Shown piece by piece: positions 1-10,828 of a stretch of 64,000 bases of DNA. The stretch's first letter is position 1; each line of letters begins with the position of its first letter. Source of the DNA: Plantago major (Eukaryota; Streptophyta; Magnoliopsida; Lamiales; Plantaginaceae); the NCBI GenBank assembly GCA_026545765.1, contig JAIFAC010000414.1:1-64000 (forward strand), written 5' to 3'. The notes under the pieces are model-generated. The model was not told the DNA's origin, ran no database searches, and worked only from the letters and a program-made list of their open reading frames with translations. A program made the position numbers and the translations under genes.

Positions 1-1040
1 GTCGACTATCATCTGGTGTTTTACAAAACCACATACTTCTTTGTAGGTTTTGGTGGGATTCTTCTTAGGTGTTTGACCCAGATACTTTAACCATTTCGGG
101 CATGCTCAATTACGATGTCGATGGCTTGAAATATTCATAAATAATCCTCGGATATCTTATGTCACCCTTGTATTGTTCTTGAGTCATGTAAAAAGACTCA
201 TAGGGTTCCTGACAAGTCTTTCTCTTGTGCTGTTCGATGATGTTGGGAATTACATGCACATCATCTTTCCATAAGGACAATCATCAGAGAGGTCCTTCTT
301 CATGGCTTATATTCTCTTGATTACTTTAAAATCCAACTAGGCTTTGATGTGGTTGGTGATAATCAAGATTGGCTTGTCTATTCTCCATGCCATGAGTTGT
401 TTATGGATTGGTTACGGAAAATTTTCATTTACCGATGAAGTGCTTGAGTTCCAGAATTCAGTAGCCATTCTTCTGATTAATGCACCTGTAGAAAGAGGAG
501 CCATTGTTGGTCTTCACATACTCAATCTTGGCTTGTTCAGGCCTGAGTGGTAGTTGAAGTTTTCTTTGTTCACCTCTCAGCCTGTTCCTCTTTTGTTTTG
601 AATTCTCCCTTGGGGGATTGCTTGGAGAACCACCCTGGATTGACTTGGTATTTCCAGAGGGTGTTTTAGGCTGCTAAAGGCTTTGCGGCTATGGGCTCGA
701 ATAGGCTATCAACCCTTTTCTTTATGCGTGAAGAGGAGCTTCATCTTCATCGATCTCTTCATCATCATCAAGATCAATTCTTGTGAAAATTTTGCAGCCT
801 TCTTCCTTGCCCTGAGATTTGATTTGTCCTTCTTCTTCTTCTTTAGAAGACTCTTCAATCATTCTTACTTGTCTTCTCCTTGGAGCCTTGGTACTCCTTG
901 GAGGTTTACGTATACAGCCCTTGTTGTCATTCCTTTTTTGAAGTTCTTTGAGTGTTGTCCACTATCTGTGAAGCGATCGACTAGGAGGCTCATTGATTAC
1001 GAGTGGTGGTTGGGAAGATTTCTTCTTGTTTCCTCTTCCT
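1..1040 (-). other. 3' tail of element A, no intact gene
   Basis: Degenerate continuation of the third-ORF region and its 3' flank. It aligns in patches with element B around 25300-26150; for example 'ggtcaaacac' followed by an AAGAATC-like string occurs in both. Open frames here on either strand look like chance. No LTR or polypurine tract is reached. Confidence 0.6.
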
Positions 1041-1995
1041 TTACGGCGCGGATCCTTTCCCTTGTCCTTGATATCCTTCCTTAGTCATTGTTGGTGACTC
1101 GATTATCCTGAGGATTACGAGGTGACTCAAAATTCCTTCGAGATAGTTGTGTGACAACCAACTTTTGCAATTCAGCCTTGAGCTCCTGATTTTGTTTGAT
1201 AAGTCATGTTTCCTTATTAGTGATCTCTGCCAGTGGGCCTTGACTAACATCACTTTTCCGGTGACATAGCTAGCCATATTGAGGGCTTTTTCAGCAAGAT
1301 TATTGTCATCATCCCTTACCATGCCGAGGTCTCTTTGAGCAATGACCAAGCTTGTTGTTCTCTGAGTGATTAACTCAGTGAACTTCTTCATTTCAGTAGG
1401 GACTAATGCAATTACTTCTTCATTTTGATGAGACAACTCCTTTCTTAGAGTTGCCAGAACCTGGTATCTGGCCATGTAATCATGGGAGTTGAGATTTGGT
1501 TTCTTACTGAAGCTTTGAGGAGCTATCAATTTTCTCTTTAAGTGAGAAACTCCCAAGTGAACATTTGCATGTTACGCGAGGTTCATCTTCTTTATCATCT
1601 GAGTCTTCATCCCAGTGATCTCCATCCTCTTGGGCATTTTCATCAATATTTTCTAGCCCAGCAACCATCTCAGAGATGGGCTTCTTTCCTTTCAGTGAGG
1701 AGGATGGTACTTCTTTTGGTGATGCAGCCTTAGCATCATTCTTGTCTTCAGATACTTGCTCAGTATCTAATTCTTCAGCAATTACCTGAACAACAAGCTG
1801 GAGTTCTTTCATCTCAGCATAAGCTTCCATTTCCTTGATGGTTTGATCTTCAATCGTTTGGAGCTTTGCTTTGGATTCAGCTATCTTCTTTTCCAGTTGA
1901 AGATTTAGTTGTTGTTCTTCCTCGACAAGCTGTTTGAGTTGAGCAACTCGGCTTGTGCATCTAATATTTTCGAGTGTTGCCCTCGGTGCTTTCAA
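1041..1995 (-). pseudogene. Element A third ORF, C-terminal coiled-coil block
   Basis: Two overlapping minus frames (1504-1995 and 1041-1556) make one broken coding block. The first half is Glu/Lys/Gln-rich coiled coil (QLKQLVEEEQQLNLQLEKK), then an acidic Ser-rich linker with DEDSDDKEDE. The second half holds a helical segment with QRDLGMVRDDDNN. Element B has the same order at 24232-25206, including QKDLGLVRDEDCN, so the block is a conserved element-encoded domain and not a chance frame. No transmembrane segment or known enzyme motif is visible. By position it corresponds to the 'envelope-like' ORF described for Sireviruses; function unknown. Confidence 0.75.
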
Positions 1996-2128
1996 CTACT
2001 TGTTTAATAGAGTCTTTTTGTTGGGGAGATGGATGTGTAGACTTCTGAGGAGATGGAGGAGGGGAATTTTGTGAAGTCCTCTCAGTGTGCTTTTCAGCAA
2101 CTGAGGCATGGTTTCCTTGTGCAATCCC

Positions 2129-2668
2129 TCATGTCCCTGGTGCATGGGCATCATCATCATCCTTTTTGTCATTACCATCCTTGTGATGGTCAGAAGGAGG
2201 TTCTTCAAAATTATTCTCATCTGTTTCCTCCTCATCTTCAGAAACCAGATTGATCACTTCAAGAAGTGTGACCAATGGCCCATTTACTTCCTCTTGTTCA
2301 GAGGGTATGCACTGTAGGGACTTGGGAAAGATTGGCTTGAATGCCATCTCCATTCTAGTCTGACCATCTGCCTTTTCGAAGGTTTCAATAAGATTGTGTG
2401 CTACTTCCTTTATGAAGTTCTTATTCATCAACGTGGCAAATGCGTATTGCTCAGTTGGAAACATTGCATGCACATAATTCTCCAAGTCAAATGCTCTTGC
2501 TCTTCTAGTAGGGTGATCAGTGACCCTTGTGATCTCAAATAGATCAGAGCATCTGAGTCTCTGCCATTTCTTGAAACACTTTAGATGCTTTGGCAGAGTA
2601 TGAGCCTTGAAGAATGGAAGTAGGTCCTTGTTCAAATCATCAGGGACCACTAAGGCACTAGCTTGAGC
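2129..2668 (-). pseudogene. Element A third ORF, conserved middle exon
   Basis: The exon opens after a good acceptor (CTTTCAG then GCTCAAGC) at 2668 and is open to a stop at 2129. It encodes AQASALVVPDDLNKDLLPFF, then a globular-looking section with ARAFDLENYVHAMFPTEQYAFAT, then an acidic tail rich in D, E and H. Element B has the matching section at about 23521-23781 (FNLEDYIHALFPRSYSFAT). The upstream intron starts at GTAACACAG (2747) and ends at 2669. No family that I can name. The stop at 2129 is followed by related coding sequence in another frame down to about 1995, so a frameshift is likely. Confidence 0.65.
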
Positions 2669-2747
2669 CTGAAAGAGAGAGTTTTGAGTTAGTTTAAAAA
2701 ATTTAGTAGATATAAAGAGTTTTAGAGTAGTCAAGTATCTGTGTTAC

Positions 2748-2867
2748 CTGAGCAACAGCAACAGGCTCAGAAGGTTGGATTACTGAGGTTCCAGGTGCCT
2801 CAGATATCTTGGTGTGAGGAGGAGACTTGGAAGTCTAAATCTTAGCACCCTCTCTTTCTTTTTGAAC
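2748..2867 (-). pseudogene. Element A third ORF, small exon of 120 bp
   Basis: Bounded by acceptor TTCTCAG|GTTCAA and donor CTCAG|GTAACA. It is 40 codons long, phase 0 at both ends, with one internal TAG. It encodes a Ser/Glu/Pro-rich repeat (SPPHTKISEAPGT). It is homologous to the element B exon at 23358-23475, which has the same start codons (GTT CAA) and the same HTKVSE-type motif. Confidence 0.6.
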
Positions 2868-2950
2868 CTGAGAATAAAGTACAACATAACACTCAGAGAT
2901 TTATCAGGAGAGAAACACTTAGACAATATGATATCTGAGATGTCAATCAC

Positions 2951-3099
2951 CTCCACAGTAGGAGGCTCAGATACTTGTCTCTCAGAAACTTGTAAAGTTT
3001 CTGGTATTCTCTCTGGTGATGAAGGTTTGGTGGCCTCATCAATTTCCAATTGTTGAGGGGATTGAGTGGCAATTCTGACAACTTCTACTTTTGTTTGAG
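2951..3099 (-). pseudogene. Element A third ORF, small repeat exon
   Basis: Acceptor CTCACAAG|CTCAAACA and donor GTGGAG|GTGATT. It encodes EIDEATKPSSPERIPETLQV followed by SERQVSEPP, a Ser/Glu/Pro repeat also present in the neighbouring exons. The length (149 bp) is one base short of a multiple of three. The expected first codon GCT has lost its G, so the frame now depends on a shifted splice site or is broken. Confidence 0.55.
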
Positions 3100-3179
3100 C
3101 TTGTGAGTAGAAAGTGTTGAGTTTTTAGAAAAATGATCAGAGTAACATTGTGAAAAATATAGATATCTGAGATATATAC

Positions 3180-3290
3180 CTTCTCAATAGAAGGCTTAGA
3201 TACTTGTTCCTCAGAGACTTTGTGAGTCTCTGGTTGATTCTCTGATGAGTCAGGCTTCTCAGCCTCATCATTTTTCTTCTCAGTTGAAGC
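3180..3290 (-). pseudogene. Element A third ORF, small repeat exon of 111 bp
   Basis: Acceptor CTAATAG|GCTTCA and donor GAGAAG|GTATAT. Exactly 37 codons, phase 0, open throughout. It encodes ASTEKKNDEAEKPDSSENQP then ETHKVSEEQVSKPSIEK. It shares the ET-x-KVSE-x-QVS-x-P core with the 2951-3099 exon. Introns on each side contain the palindromic AGATATCT-type motif. Confidence 0.65.
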
Positions 3291-3299
3291 CTATTAGAA

Positions 3300-3704
3300 A
3301 CAAACACTTAAGAGTATTATTCAAGTGTATAAAGCACATATGAGATGTTATATCTTAAGGAACTTTCTTCTACTGTGAGAGGGCTCCATTGTTCCTTAAG
3401 TGGTGAGGCTATGGAAGCCTCATTCTCGGTCTGAGGCGAACTTTGTAGCTTCCTCTTGATGTTGTGTTTCTAATTCAGCCTGTAACGAAGAAATTTTAAT
3501 AAGTAACAAGATTTAGGCATAAGTTATCACAAGTAAAGAGTTAAACCATTCAACTGCCTGAGCTTTGTCAGGCTGACTGGTCTCTGGAACTTGTGAAGTT
3601 TCCATGCGTTGGTCTTGTTGTTCTTGGACCACTTCTTTGTTGGAAGTTTGAGGTACTTTAGACCTATCACGAGTGTGCGACTCGTTGCCTCCCCTGTTGA
3701 TCAT
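3300..3704 (-). pseudogene. Element A third ORF, upstream repeat exons, partly degraded
   Basis: Two more coding pieces with the same composition. One opens after CGTTACAG|GCTGAATTAG at 3479 and encodes a Glu/Ser-rich stretch, but its donor is not clear. The other (about 3547-3704) encodes VPQTSNKEVVQEQQDQRMET then SQVPETSQPDKAQAVEW and ends at a GTTTAA donor. Both repeat the 'VPETS/VSE' theme of the exons downstream. Confidence 0.5.
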
Positions 3705-5335
3705 TACGGCGGATGCCTCGGTTTGATCGCTCTCATTGAATTAGGGAACTGTTCTTTTCTGAGGATTTTCTTTAGCAAGGAAAGATGCTGGTATCTCATG
3801 CTATAACTCAAGTATCATCTCAACAGCATCCACTATTGGCTGTTGTGGTTGGTGTGGTGATTCTGATCTGGATGAAGAAGGTGATGTTGTATGGGGCCTA
3901 TCCAAATGCTTGAGAGACTTTTAAGTGTTGAGGCAATGGCGGTATCCTCGACACTAAGTTGCCACTCATCGAGCATCTTGATGTGCTTAAGTGTTACTTG
4001 CTCGATGGTGTGTTTTGTCGATGACCTTGGATGCGTTGCTTCTTGACAACCTTTGAACTAGATTGCCTTCTCGGCAACCTCTTTTCGTTCTCTTTCAACC
4101 TTGGGGATTATGGCTTCCCCTCATCTTCATATTCCTCATCGAAATGCAGATGAGTTATCAACAATCCACATGTATACGCGAGAGAGTTTGAAGTTTCTCA
4201 CTGCTTTTATTAGTATTGATAAGTTCATCAGCAAGGCATTCTGCAACATTGATTAGTTCATCAGTTGTGGTCTTAGCAGCATTGATGAGTTCATCAGCAG
4301 TGGCATCAGATATCTGAGAGTCGACATCCACAATGGGTATGTCTACTGATTTGCCAGCAGACTTCTTTCGTGAAGTTACGGAACATTGAGTATAGCGGAA
4401 CCCTCGGATACCTCATCGATCTTCGTTTCTTGGAACCTTTACGAGATCATTAACCTTTTTCATCATGTTTGTATACTCATATTTGTAGAGTAGGTTACTA
4501 TTGGCAATGTCTGCCGTCTCTGAGCTCGATGCGAAGACATTCCGAAGTAGCATATCTTCAATCCATAACTTCTTTGTGGCTTTTGGCTCGTAAGGCCCTT
4601 AACGATTTTAGGCTCAAAGCCATATCTTCTTCACAAATTTCATTAAGGCGTACTTCCCCCAATTAAAAGGGTTTTCCAGCCTTTTGTTTTGTTGATTCAA
4701 CAAGAACATCATCATCCAACGTTCTTGGCTTATCTGGTTAGCTCCTCCTTGTAGACCATCAAAGTATCATGAAGGATACATACCGGTAGATGTCGGTTAC
4801 GATGTCGCAAGTTTGAAGTCGATGGGTGTGTACGGCTTGTCGAGATCCGCACATCAAAACTTTGGACACCCTCGAGGAGATCTTCATCCTTGGTGTCAAT
4901 TTCAAAATCCTTTCAAGATTTTGAAGTTCAAACGACTCCGAAATTTGTTTAGATCAGCGATTTCCTGTCCTTGGACTTTGGTCTTGATAGACACTGTCTC
5001 AGTGCCTTCAGAGACTTTGGAAATAATTGTGAGTTGTTGTTAAACTCCAGGACATCTAGTGAAGAAACTCCACTGGGAAGAGCAGATAGAAAGCCCTTGA
5101 TTTGTGCCTTTTCAAGCATATCAAGTACTAACTTTATGTCAGCCTTGTTTTCTATTATGCTACAAGGTATTCCTCAAACATGGTACCTCCCAAATCATCC
5201 TGTGATTTGAAGTCCAATAATCGAGATTGAACCTCAATCGACCGATTGTTTGATATAACAACTCTGGTGCTTGCTTTTAGATACCGGTAGTAACAGGATT
5301 TACGGTAGAAGCACGTTTGGGAGCTATCTCTTTAA
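3705..5335 (-). pseudogene. Element A third ORF, degenerate N-terminal part
   Basis: Sequence colinear with element B 21341-23049 but full of frameshifts. The probable start has decayed: the minus strand reads GAGATAGCTCCCAAACG where element B reads GAGATGGCACCCAAG, so ATG has become ATA. No frame longer than about 80 codons survives. Divergence from B clusters at CTG/CAG sites, so part of the damage may be consensus error. Confidence 0.5.
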
Positions 5336-5512
5336 ATAGTAGTAGTTTTTGAAACTTAGAAAGAGATTAGGGTAAAGGATTAGTAATTCTTTGCAGAAAA
5401 ACTAAGAAGGAATCGATGAGTTGAGAGAAAATTTGAGGAGATTTGAAAGTATTTTGCGGTTTTGTGCGAGGAAAATGTAGGATTAAGAAAGTGATTTCTT
5501 TTGCCAAAATCC

Positions 5513-5522
5513 TATATATATA
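5513..5522 (-). promoter_or_regulatory. Internal TATA box ahead of element A third ORF
   Basis: The minus strand reads GTTATATATATAGGATTTTG about 180 bp upstream of the decayed third-ORF start. Element B has TATATATATAGGATTTGGG at the same relative place (21131-21149). Flanking sequence is otherwise diverged, so conservation of the box and the following GGATTTKGGCAAAAG suggests a promoter separate from the LTR. No start-site data. Confidence 0.6.
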
Positions 5523-6100
5523 ACATTTACTCTCAAGACATATACATACAAATTGATTTTGTACATATATACTGCAAATGCAAATAGTGGGTAAAATTCA
5601 TTTTGCATTAAATTCTTCGTGAGCCCGCGACGTGTTTTCTTGTCCACTATTTTCTTGAATTGATCACAAATGCAAGATCAACGCCCATTTCATCAAGGGT
5701 CACGATTGCTTCTTGACAATGATCACGATAATTGTAATTGTGCCCGATTAATGAAATTTGGCGTAAGGCTTTACGAATCACAACTCTTTTACGTGACTAG
5801 GGGCGGTCTTTGACTTATGTAGTCGATTCGAGGCGTGTGTAACTTAACATATAAATGGAAAGATACAAAACACGGAGATGCGATTGGTGAATACAGTTGC
5901 ACCACATTTCTCTTTTGTGTTCCCCCTCACTAGGTGATCTAGATATCTGAGTACCTGTCTCAGAAATCTTCAGATAGCCAAATTACCCTTCAACCTTTGA
6001 TATCTGAGTACCCGTCTCAGATATCTTTTTTCTATGTGTTTCACATTTTATCTTTGATATTCTTGATTACCGTTCGGATATCTTATCTCTTCTTCTGAAT
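5523..6100 (-). other. Spacer between element A RNase H and third ORF
   Basis: No coding frame supported. It contains several copies of GATATCTGAGTACC-like sequence (for example about 5941-6030), part of the repeated palindromic motif seen throughout both Sirevirus copies. Confidence 0.5.
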
Positions 6101-6520
6101 TTATGTCTCAGTTAGAACTTTTAGTTCCTTTGGTAGCTCTATTAACCCAAGACTATGTCTTAAGGTTAAGAACCTACTTTCTTGCAAAGGCTTTGTAAAG
6201 GTATCTGCAAGTTGATCTGCAGTACCAATCTTGAGTATCTCTATATTGCCTTTTTCAACATGATCTCTAATGAATTGGTGTGTAACATCAATGTGCTTTG
6301 TTCGTGGATGAAACTTAGGATTACGAGTTATATCAATAGCACTTGTGTTGTCACGAGAAAATCGGTGTTTTCTTCATTGATCTCATAATCTACGAGTTGT
6401 TGTTGTATCCACAATATCATGAAGCCTGACACCCGGACAATATATTCAACCTCTTGTGGTAGATCGGCAATTGAGTTTTGTTTCTTCTTTGAACCATGAT
6501 ATTAATGGCACCAAGAAATT
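6101..6520 (-). pseudogene. Element A RNase H domain (end of pol)
   Basis: Minus-strand frames encode the Copia RNase H C-terminal half: NTSAIDITRNPKFHPRTKHI, DVTHQFIRDHVEKGNI, LADTFTKPLQESRFL, and a stop at 6101 after a LGLIELPK-type end. The same protein in element B is at 19971-20423. Between about 6380 and 6520 the frame is scrambled relative to B, with CAG-to-CGT type differences. RNase H would remove the RNA strand during reverse transcription; this copy is broken. Confidence 0.8.
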
Positions 6521-7646
6521 TACAAGTTCTGAGGTGCTTTTCTATCAAGCAATGATCCGGCATAGTCGACATCGAATAGCCGACTAAACTCAATCCTGTC
6601 TTTTGGATACCACAATCAACTTCTACAGTACCCTTTACATACCTTAATATTTTCATAGCAATGTTGTAGTGTGATTGCATTGGATTTATCTGAAATCTAG
6701 CACACACTCCAACTGCATATTGAATATCAGGTCTACTTGCAGTGAGGTACAATAGAGACACAATCAATTTCCTATACTTGTGTTCTTCAACACTCTTGTC
6801 AAATTCAGTATAGGTCATTTTGGTTCCAATGCTCATAGGTATCTTAGCATTCTTTTCAGAAGGCTTTAGATTAAACTTGTTGAGCATATCATTTGCATAC
6901 TTTGTTTGACTAATGAATATTCCATCATTAAGTTGTTTGACTTGCAATCCTAGGAAGTAGTTTAATTCTCCCATCATGCTCATCTCAAATTTACTTTTCA
7001 TGAGCTCAGTAAAGTCTTCACAAAGTTGCTTGTCTTTAGATCCAAATATAATGTCATCAACATATACTTGAACTAAAAGTAGTTTCCCTTTATAGTTCAA
7101 AGTAAAGAGTGTTTTATCAATATCTCCTTTCTTGAAGCCACTTTCCAAAGTATTTGGCTAAAGTATCATACCATGCTCTCGGAGCCTGTTTTAGTCCATA
7201 CAGAGCTTTTTGAAGCTTATAAACCATTCTACTTTCAGTGGAAACCTCAAAGCCTAGTGGTTGTTCAACATAGACTTCCTCAGCAAGTTCACCATTTAGG
7301 AATGCATTTTTGACATCCATCTGAAAAACTTTAAAGTCATTATGAGCTGCAAAGGCTAGAAATAGTTTAATTGCATCCAATCTTGCAACTGGAGTATATG
7401 ACTCATCAAAATCTAGTCATACATGCAGGTGAATCCCTTGGCAACCAACCTTGCTTTGTTTACGGTTATTTCACTAAACTCATTCATTTTATTTACGAAA
7501 ACCTACTTGGTTCCAATTCTGATATTAGTCAACAAATGGAACCGGTTTCGGACTTTGTTTCTCTCAAATTGATCGACTCTTCTTGCATTACGAGATCAAT
7601 CTTGATCCTTCAATGCTTCTTCTATTGTTTTAGGTTCAATATTTGA
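6521..7646 (-). pseudogene. Element A reverse transcriptase
   Basis: Copia RT (RVT_2 type) in two well-preserved frames: 7117-7380 with [20 protein letters not shown] and [11 protein letters not shown], and 6417-7148 with the catalytic VYVDDIIFGS and later YLTASRPDIQYAVG. The aspartates of MDVK and YVDD are retained. The N-terminal part (7381-7646) is shifted and disagrees with element B at several CTG/CAG positions. A frameshift near 7117-7148 joins the two main frames. It would copy element RNA into DNA in the cytoplasmic particle. Not functional as written. Confidence 0.88.
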
Positions 7647-7689
7647 GATGAAACATCCATAAAGAAAGTCGACAATTGCTCTCCTAGTT

Positions 7690-8088
7690 CTAACTCCTTG
7701 GTCTAAGGACGATCACATCCTTGGCAGGATGATTTATTATCCATTTCATAATGGGTTTTGAACTAGTAGGATCAATATCATTTTGATCTGAATGTGAATC
7801 AATATGATCTTGATAGGATACTTGTGCAGTATCTGAGATATCTGGCACATGGGAAATGCCATGGATATCTGACACTTTTTCAGTGTTAGAGATATTTGGA
7901 ATTTGATTTTCAGCAATCTCATTCTCAGAAACCTCTTCATGATGAAGGTTCTCAGTGACCAATTCCATTTCTGGAATTCTCATAGGAAATTGTTCATCAT
8001 GTCTTAGAGTCATCTGGTTGTTACTAAGCAATGGTTGCTTATCATCGTCAGAGTCATCCTCTAAGTGAATGACAGAGTTGTTTCCTTT
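7690..8088 (-). pseudogene. Element A integrase-RT linker
   Basis: Hydrophilic Ser/Asp/Glu/His-rich segment (EVSENEIAENQIPNISNTEK; DIHGISHVPDISD) ending in the RT-proximal motif PIMKWIINHPAKDVI. The corresponding B segment begins at 18539 and contains [16 protein letters not shown]. This is the variable linker between integrase and RT in Copia polyproteins. Confidence 0.7.
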
Positions 8089-9178
8089 TCAGGATTCTTC
8101 TTTAGAATCTTTAATCATTAGTTGTTTGAACCTATCTGAGAGTTCTTCATTCAAGAGTACTTTCTTGTTTCCTTCGTAGAAGACTACATGAAGAAATTCT
8201 TCAATCTTTTGCGTTCTTTTGTTGTAGATTTTGTAGGCTTTGCTATTCAGAGAATAACCAAGAAATACTCCTTCATCTGCTTTTGGTTGAAATGTTCTCA
8301 AGTATTCTTTTCCATTGTTAAGAACAAAACATCTGCAACCAAACACCCTTAGATGTTTGATACTAGGGGGTCTACCAATAAAAAGTTGATAAGGAGTTTT
8401 GTCATGGTGTTAGTTAATCAAACATCTATTTTGAGTGTAGCAGGTTGTGTTAACAGCTTCAACCCAATAGATTTCACGTATTTCGATTAATAAAGCATTG
8501 TTCTTCTTGCCTTTTTAGATCTATTCTTCCTTTCAACAACACCATTTTGTTGTGGTGTCCTTCTTGAAGATAGTTGATCATTACGATTCTGGATACCTTG
8601 TCATTTTTCATGACTTCAAACTTATTCAGCAAGTTGGGTGTCTCAACCCTTGCATCAGATTTATGTTTGAGAAATACAACCCAAGTGAATCTTGAGTAAT
8701 CATCAACAACAACCAGACCATACTTCTTTCCTGCATAGCTAGTTACAGAGGATTCAAAAATATCCATATGTAACATTTGCAGTGGCCCTTCACTGGAGTG
8801 TCTAGTTTTAGACTTGAAAGATGTTTTGGATTGTTTTCCCATTTGGCAAGCGGAGCATATACCATCTTTTCTATATACCATTTTGGGTAAACCAACCACC
8901 AATTCTTTCTTGGCTAGCTTGTTCAGAGTTTTGAAGTTCAAGTGACTCATTCTTTTATGCCATAGCCAGTTTTCTTCAGTGTGGCCAGATTGACTCACCA
9001 TGAAACATTCTTCCGTTGTGGCAGATGCCCTGTCAACAACATAAAGATTTCCTTTTCGCCTTACAACCAAGACTGTCTGCTTTGACTCATTGTCAATTAC
9101 TTTGCATAGTTTTGACTTGATCTTTACAGTGTACCCTTTGTTTACCAATTGACTCATGCTTAGGAGATTATATTTCAA
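8089..9178 (-). pseudogene. Element A integrase
   Basis: The 8474-9178 frame (234 aa) starts at the end of protease and carries the GAG-pre-integrase zinc-binding residues H74, H79, C108 and C111 (HKRMSHLNFKTLNKL; CSACQMGK). The core follows, with the first catalytic Asp at 139 (LLHMDIFES) and VVVDDYSRFTWVVFLKHKSD. The frame is lost before the second Asp and the Glu. The 8089-8346 frame resumes in the C-terminal domain (MFGCRCFVLNNGKEYLRTFQ; VFLGYSLNSKAYKIYN). Integrase would insert the cDNA into chromosomes. Broken by at least two frameshifts. Confidence 0.87.
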
Positions 9179-9372
9179 ACCCTTTACATGTAGTACTTCA
9201 GAGATTGTAAGAGCTCCAAACTTCAGATTGCCAAAACAATGGTTGGATTTTCATCTCCTCCGGCAAATCTAATAATTGGTCCTTTATCGCATTTTCTGTA
9301 GTTAATCAGATTTGCTTTGTCTCGTGTCATGTGCTTCCCACATCCACTATCAAAATGCCACTTCGGGTTCTT
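9179..9372 (-). pseudogene. Element A aspartic protease
   Basis: The minus strand encodes HFDSGCGKHMTRDKANLINY, the Copia retropepsin active site (DSG) followed by KHMT. A frameshift near 9230 separates it from FGALTISEVLHVKGLKYNLL, the usual protease-integrase junction. Element B has the same region at 17101-17340 in one frame. It would process the polyprotein. Confidence 0.82.
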
Positions 9373-10822
9373 CCTCAGAGTGTTCTGCACAAGGTAGGAA
9401 ACATGGAGTTAGGCTCTCATTCCAACAATGGAACCTTCTGGACTAAAGAATCTCCCTGTAGGAATCCATTTCTGAATGAACTTCCTTGGGGTATTCTTTT
9501 GTCTTGTTGGAACATAAGGAGGAATTAAATGATTAGTGTCATTATCATTTAAAGCTATTTTCCTTCTTGGTGTGTTCCTTGGTGCTCGTCGTGGTGCTTT
9601 CAGATACCTGTCAGATTACTGAGTCTGCTTTTCAGCAAATTTAGCTTTCCTTGCCAGACTTCTTCTAGCCCTGGCATTCAGAGTGGTCGTAACTTGTTCT
9701 TTTTTCCACTTCTGATGATTGCTATGCGCAATCCTGGCTTTCATCCATCGTTATTGCTCTTGTTTATACTCACGATCGAGTTGTTTCCCGATGGCTTTAT
9801 AGCCAATGCCATTTCGAGCACACTTTGGTCATGCGAGTTCTCTTCTCGGTTTTGCTAGTCTACAGGGCGTCTTTCTTTCCAGAAAATGTGATGTTAGAAA
9901 ATTTGCCTGCTCCTGCAATTTTTCCTTTCTGAGAGACATAGCACTGTGGGTGATTACACTTTTCAATGTTATGTTTCTTTACAAAAATATTCCCAACATT
10001 TTTCTTTTGGACTTGTTTTTCCCACAAAGGTTTGATCGCGACTGCCTTTCCTTTGTCAACAACCTTAGCTTTCTGACCAATGTTGTAGGTTATTTGAGAA
10101 CCATTTTGTTGAGCACTAACAAACGTTATTCTTTCGTCACTCTTATTCAGAGTAGTAGAGCTATTTGTTTGTGTGTCCAGCCCAAGTCCTCCCTTTTCCG
10201 AAGGGTCTCTTAAATAAGAGTGCACTTCAGTAAGAGTGTCACTAGCTTTGGCATAGGATTGAAAAGATAGTTCTTTCTTCTTGAGTTCCTCATTTTCAGA
10301 AAGAAGATCTTTATTTTCCTTTTGGAGTATATCCATTGCCTTTCTGTGTAACTTCTCCGTCTCAGATATCTGTGCTTTAAGAAATGCATTTTCAGCATCC
10401 TTTTTCTCAGATATCTTGAGTAATTGTGAATTTTCCCTCTCAAGAGAATTCTTTTCTTCTTCAAAAATGTCGGCTCTAGCTCAGACCACTTGGAATTCTC
10501 TTTTGTAAAGGTCAAGTTCTCTTCTGAGATATTCTAAATCTCTGATTACTTCCTCATCACTCTCATAATTTATGAATTGAGAAATGTTGGTTACCTCGTC
10601 AGCCATTAGGCAAGGCTCAATGTTGGAGCAATCTGGATAGATCTCCTCAGCAACCCCACATAATTCCCTTTTCTTTTGACCAAAGTCAACTAATTCATGA
10701 GTGATGCCACATAATTCTGGAAAAGGTAGTTTGGAGTCATCTGAGTCTTCTTCCTCAGATTCTGACTCAATATCGAGAGCATCCAGTTGGATTTGAATCT
10801 TTTTCCTTTCTTTAGTGAGCAA
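9373..10822 (-). pseudogene. Element A gag C-terminal extension (coiled coil)
   Basis: Broken frames 10481-10822, 10210-10515 and 9860-10336 together encode a long acidic and coiled-coil tail after the zinc knuckle: ESESEEEDSDDSKLPFPELC, MADEVTNISQFINYESDEEV, then helix-forming NKDLLSENEELKKKEL and a basic end. Element B keeps colinear pieces at 15868-16272 (YESDDGIEDLELVKSELDRY). An extended coiled-coil gag is a Sirevirus trait. The CAGATATCTG palindrome at 10363-10372 lies in the coding region. Confidence 0.7.
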
Positions 10823-10828
10823 AGCTCT

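Noticed and set aside
683..1084. 133-codon plus-strand frame
   Set aside because: It is antisense to the element A third ORF and has no family resemblance.
9806..10213. 135-codon plus-strand frame
   Set aside because: Shadow of the minus-strand gag extension; hydrophobic composition arises from the complement of Lys/Glu codons.
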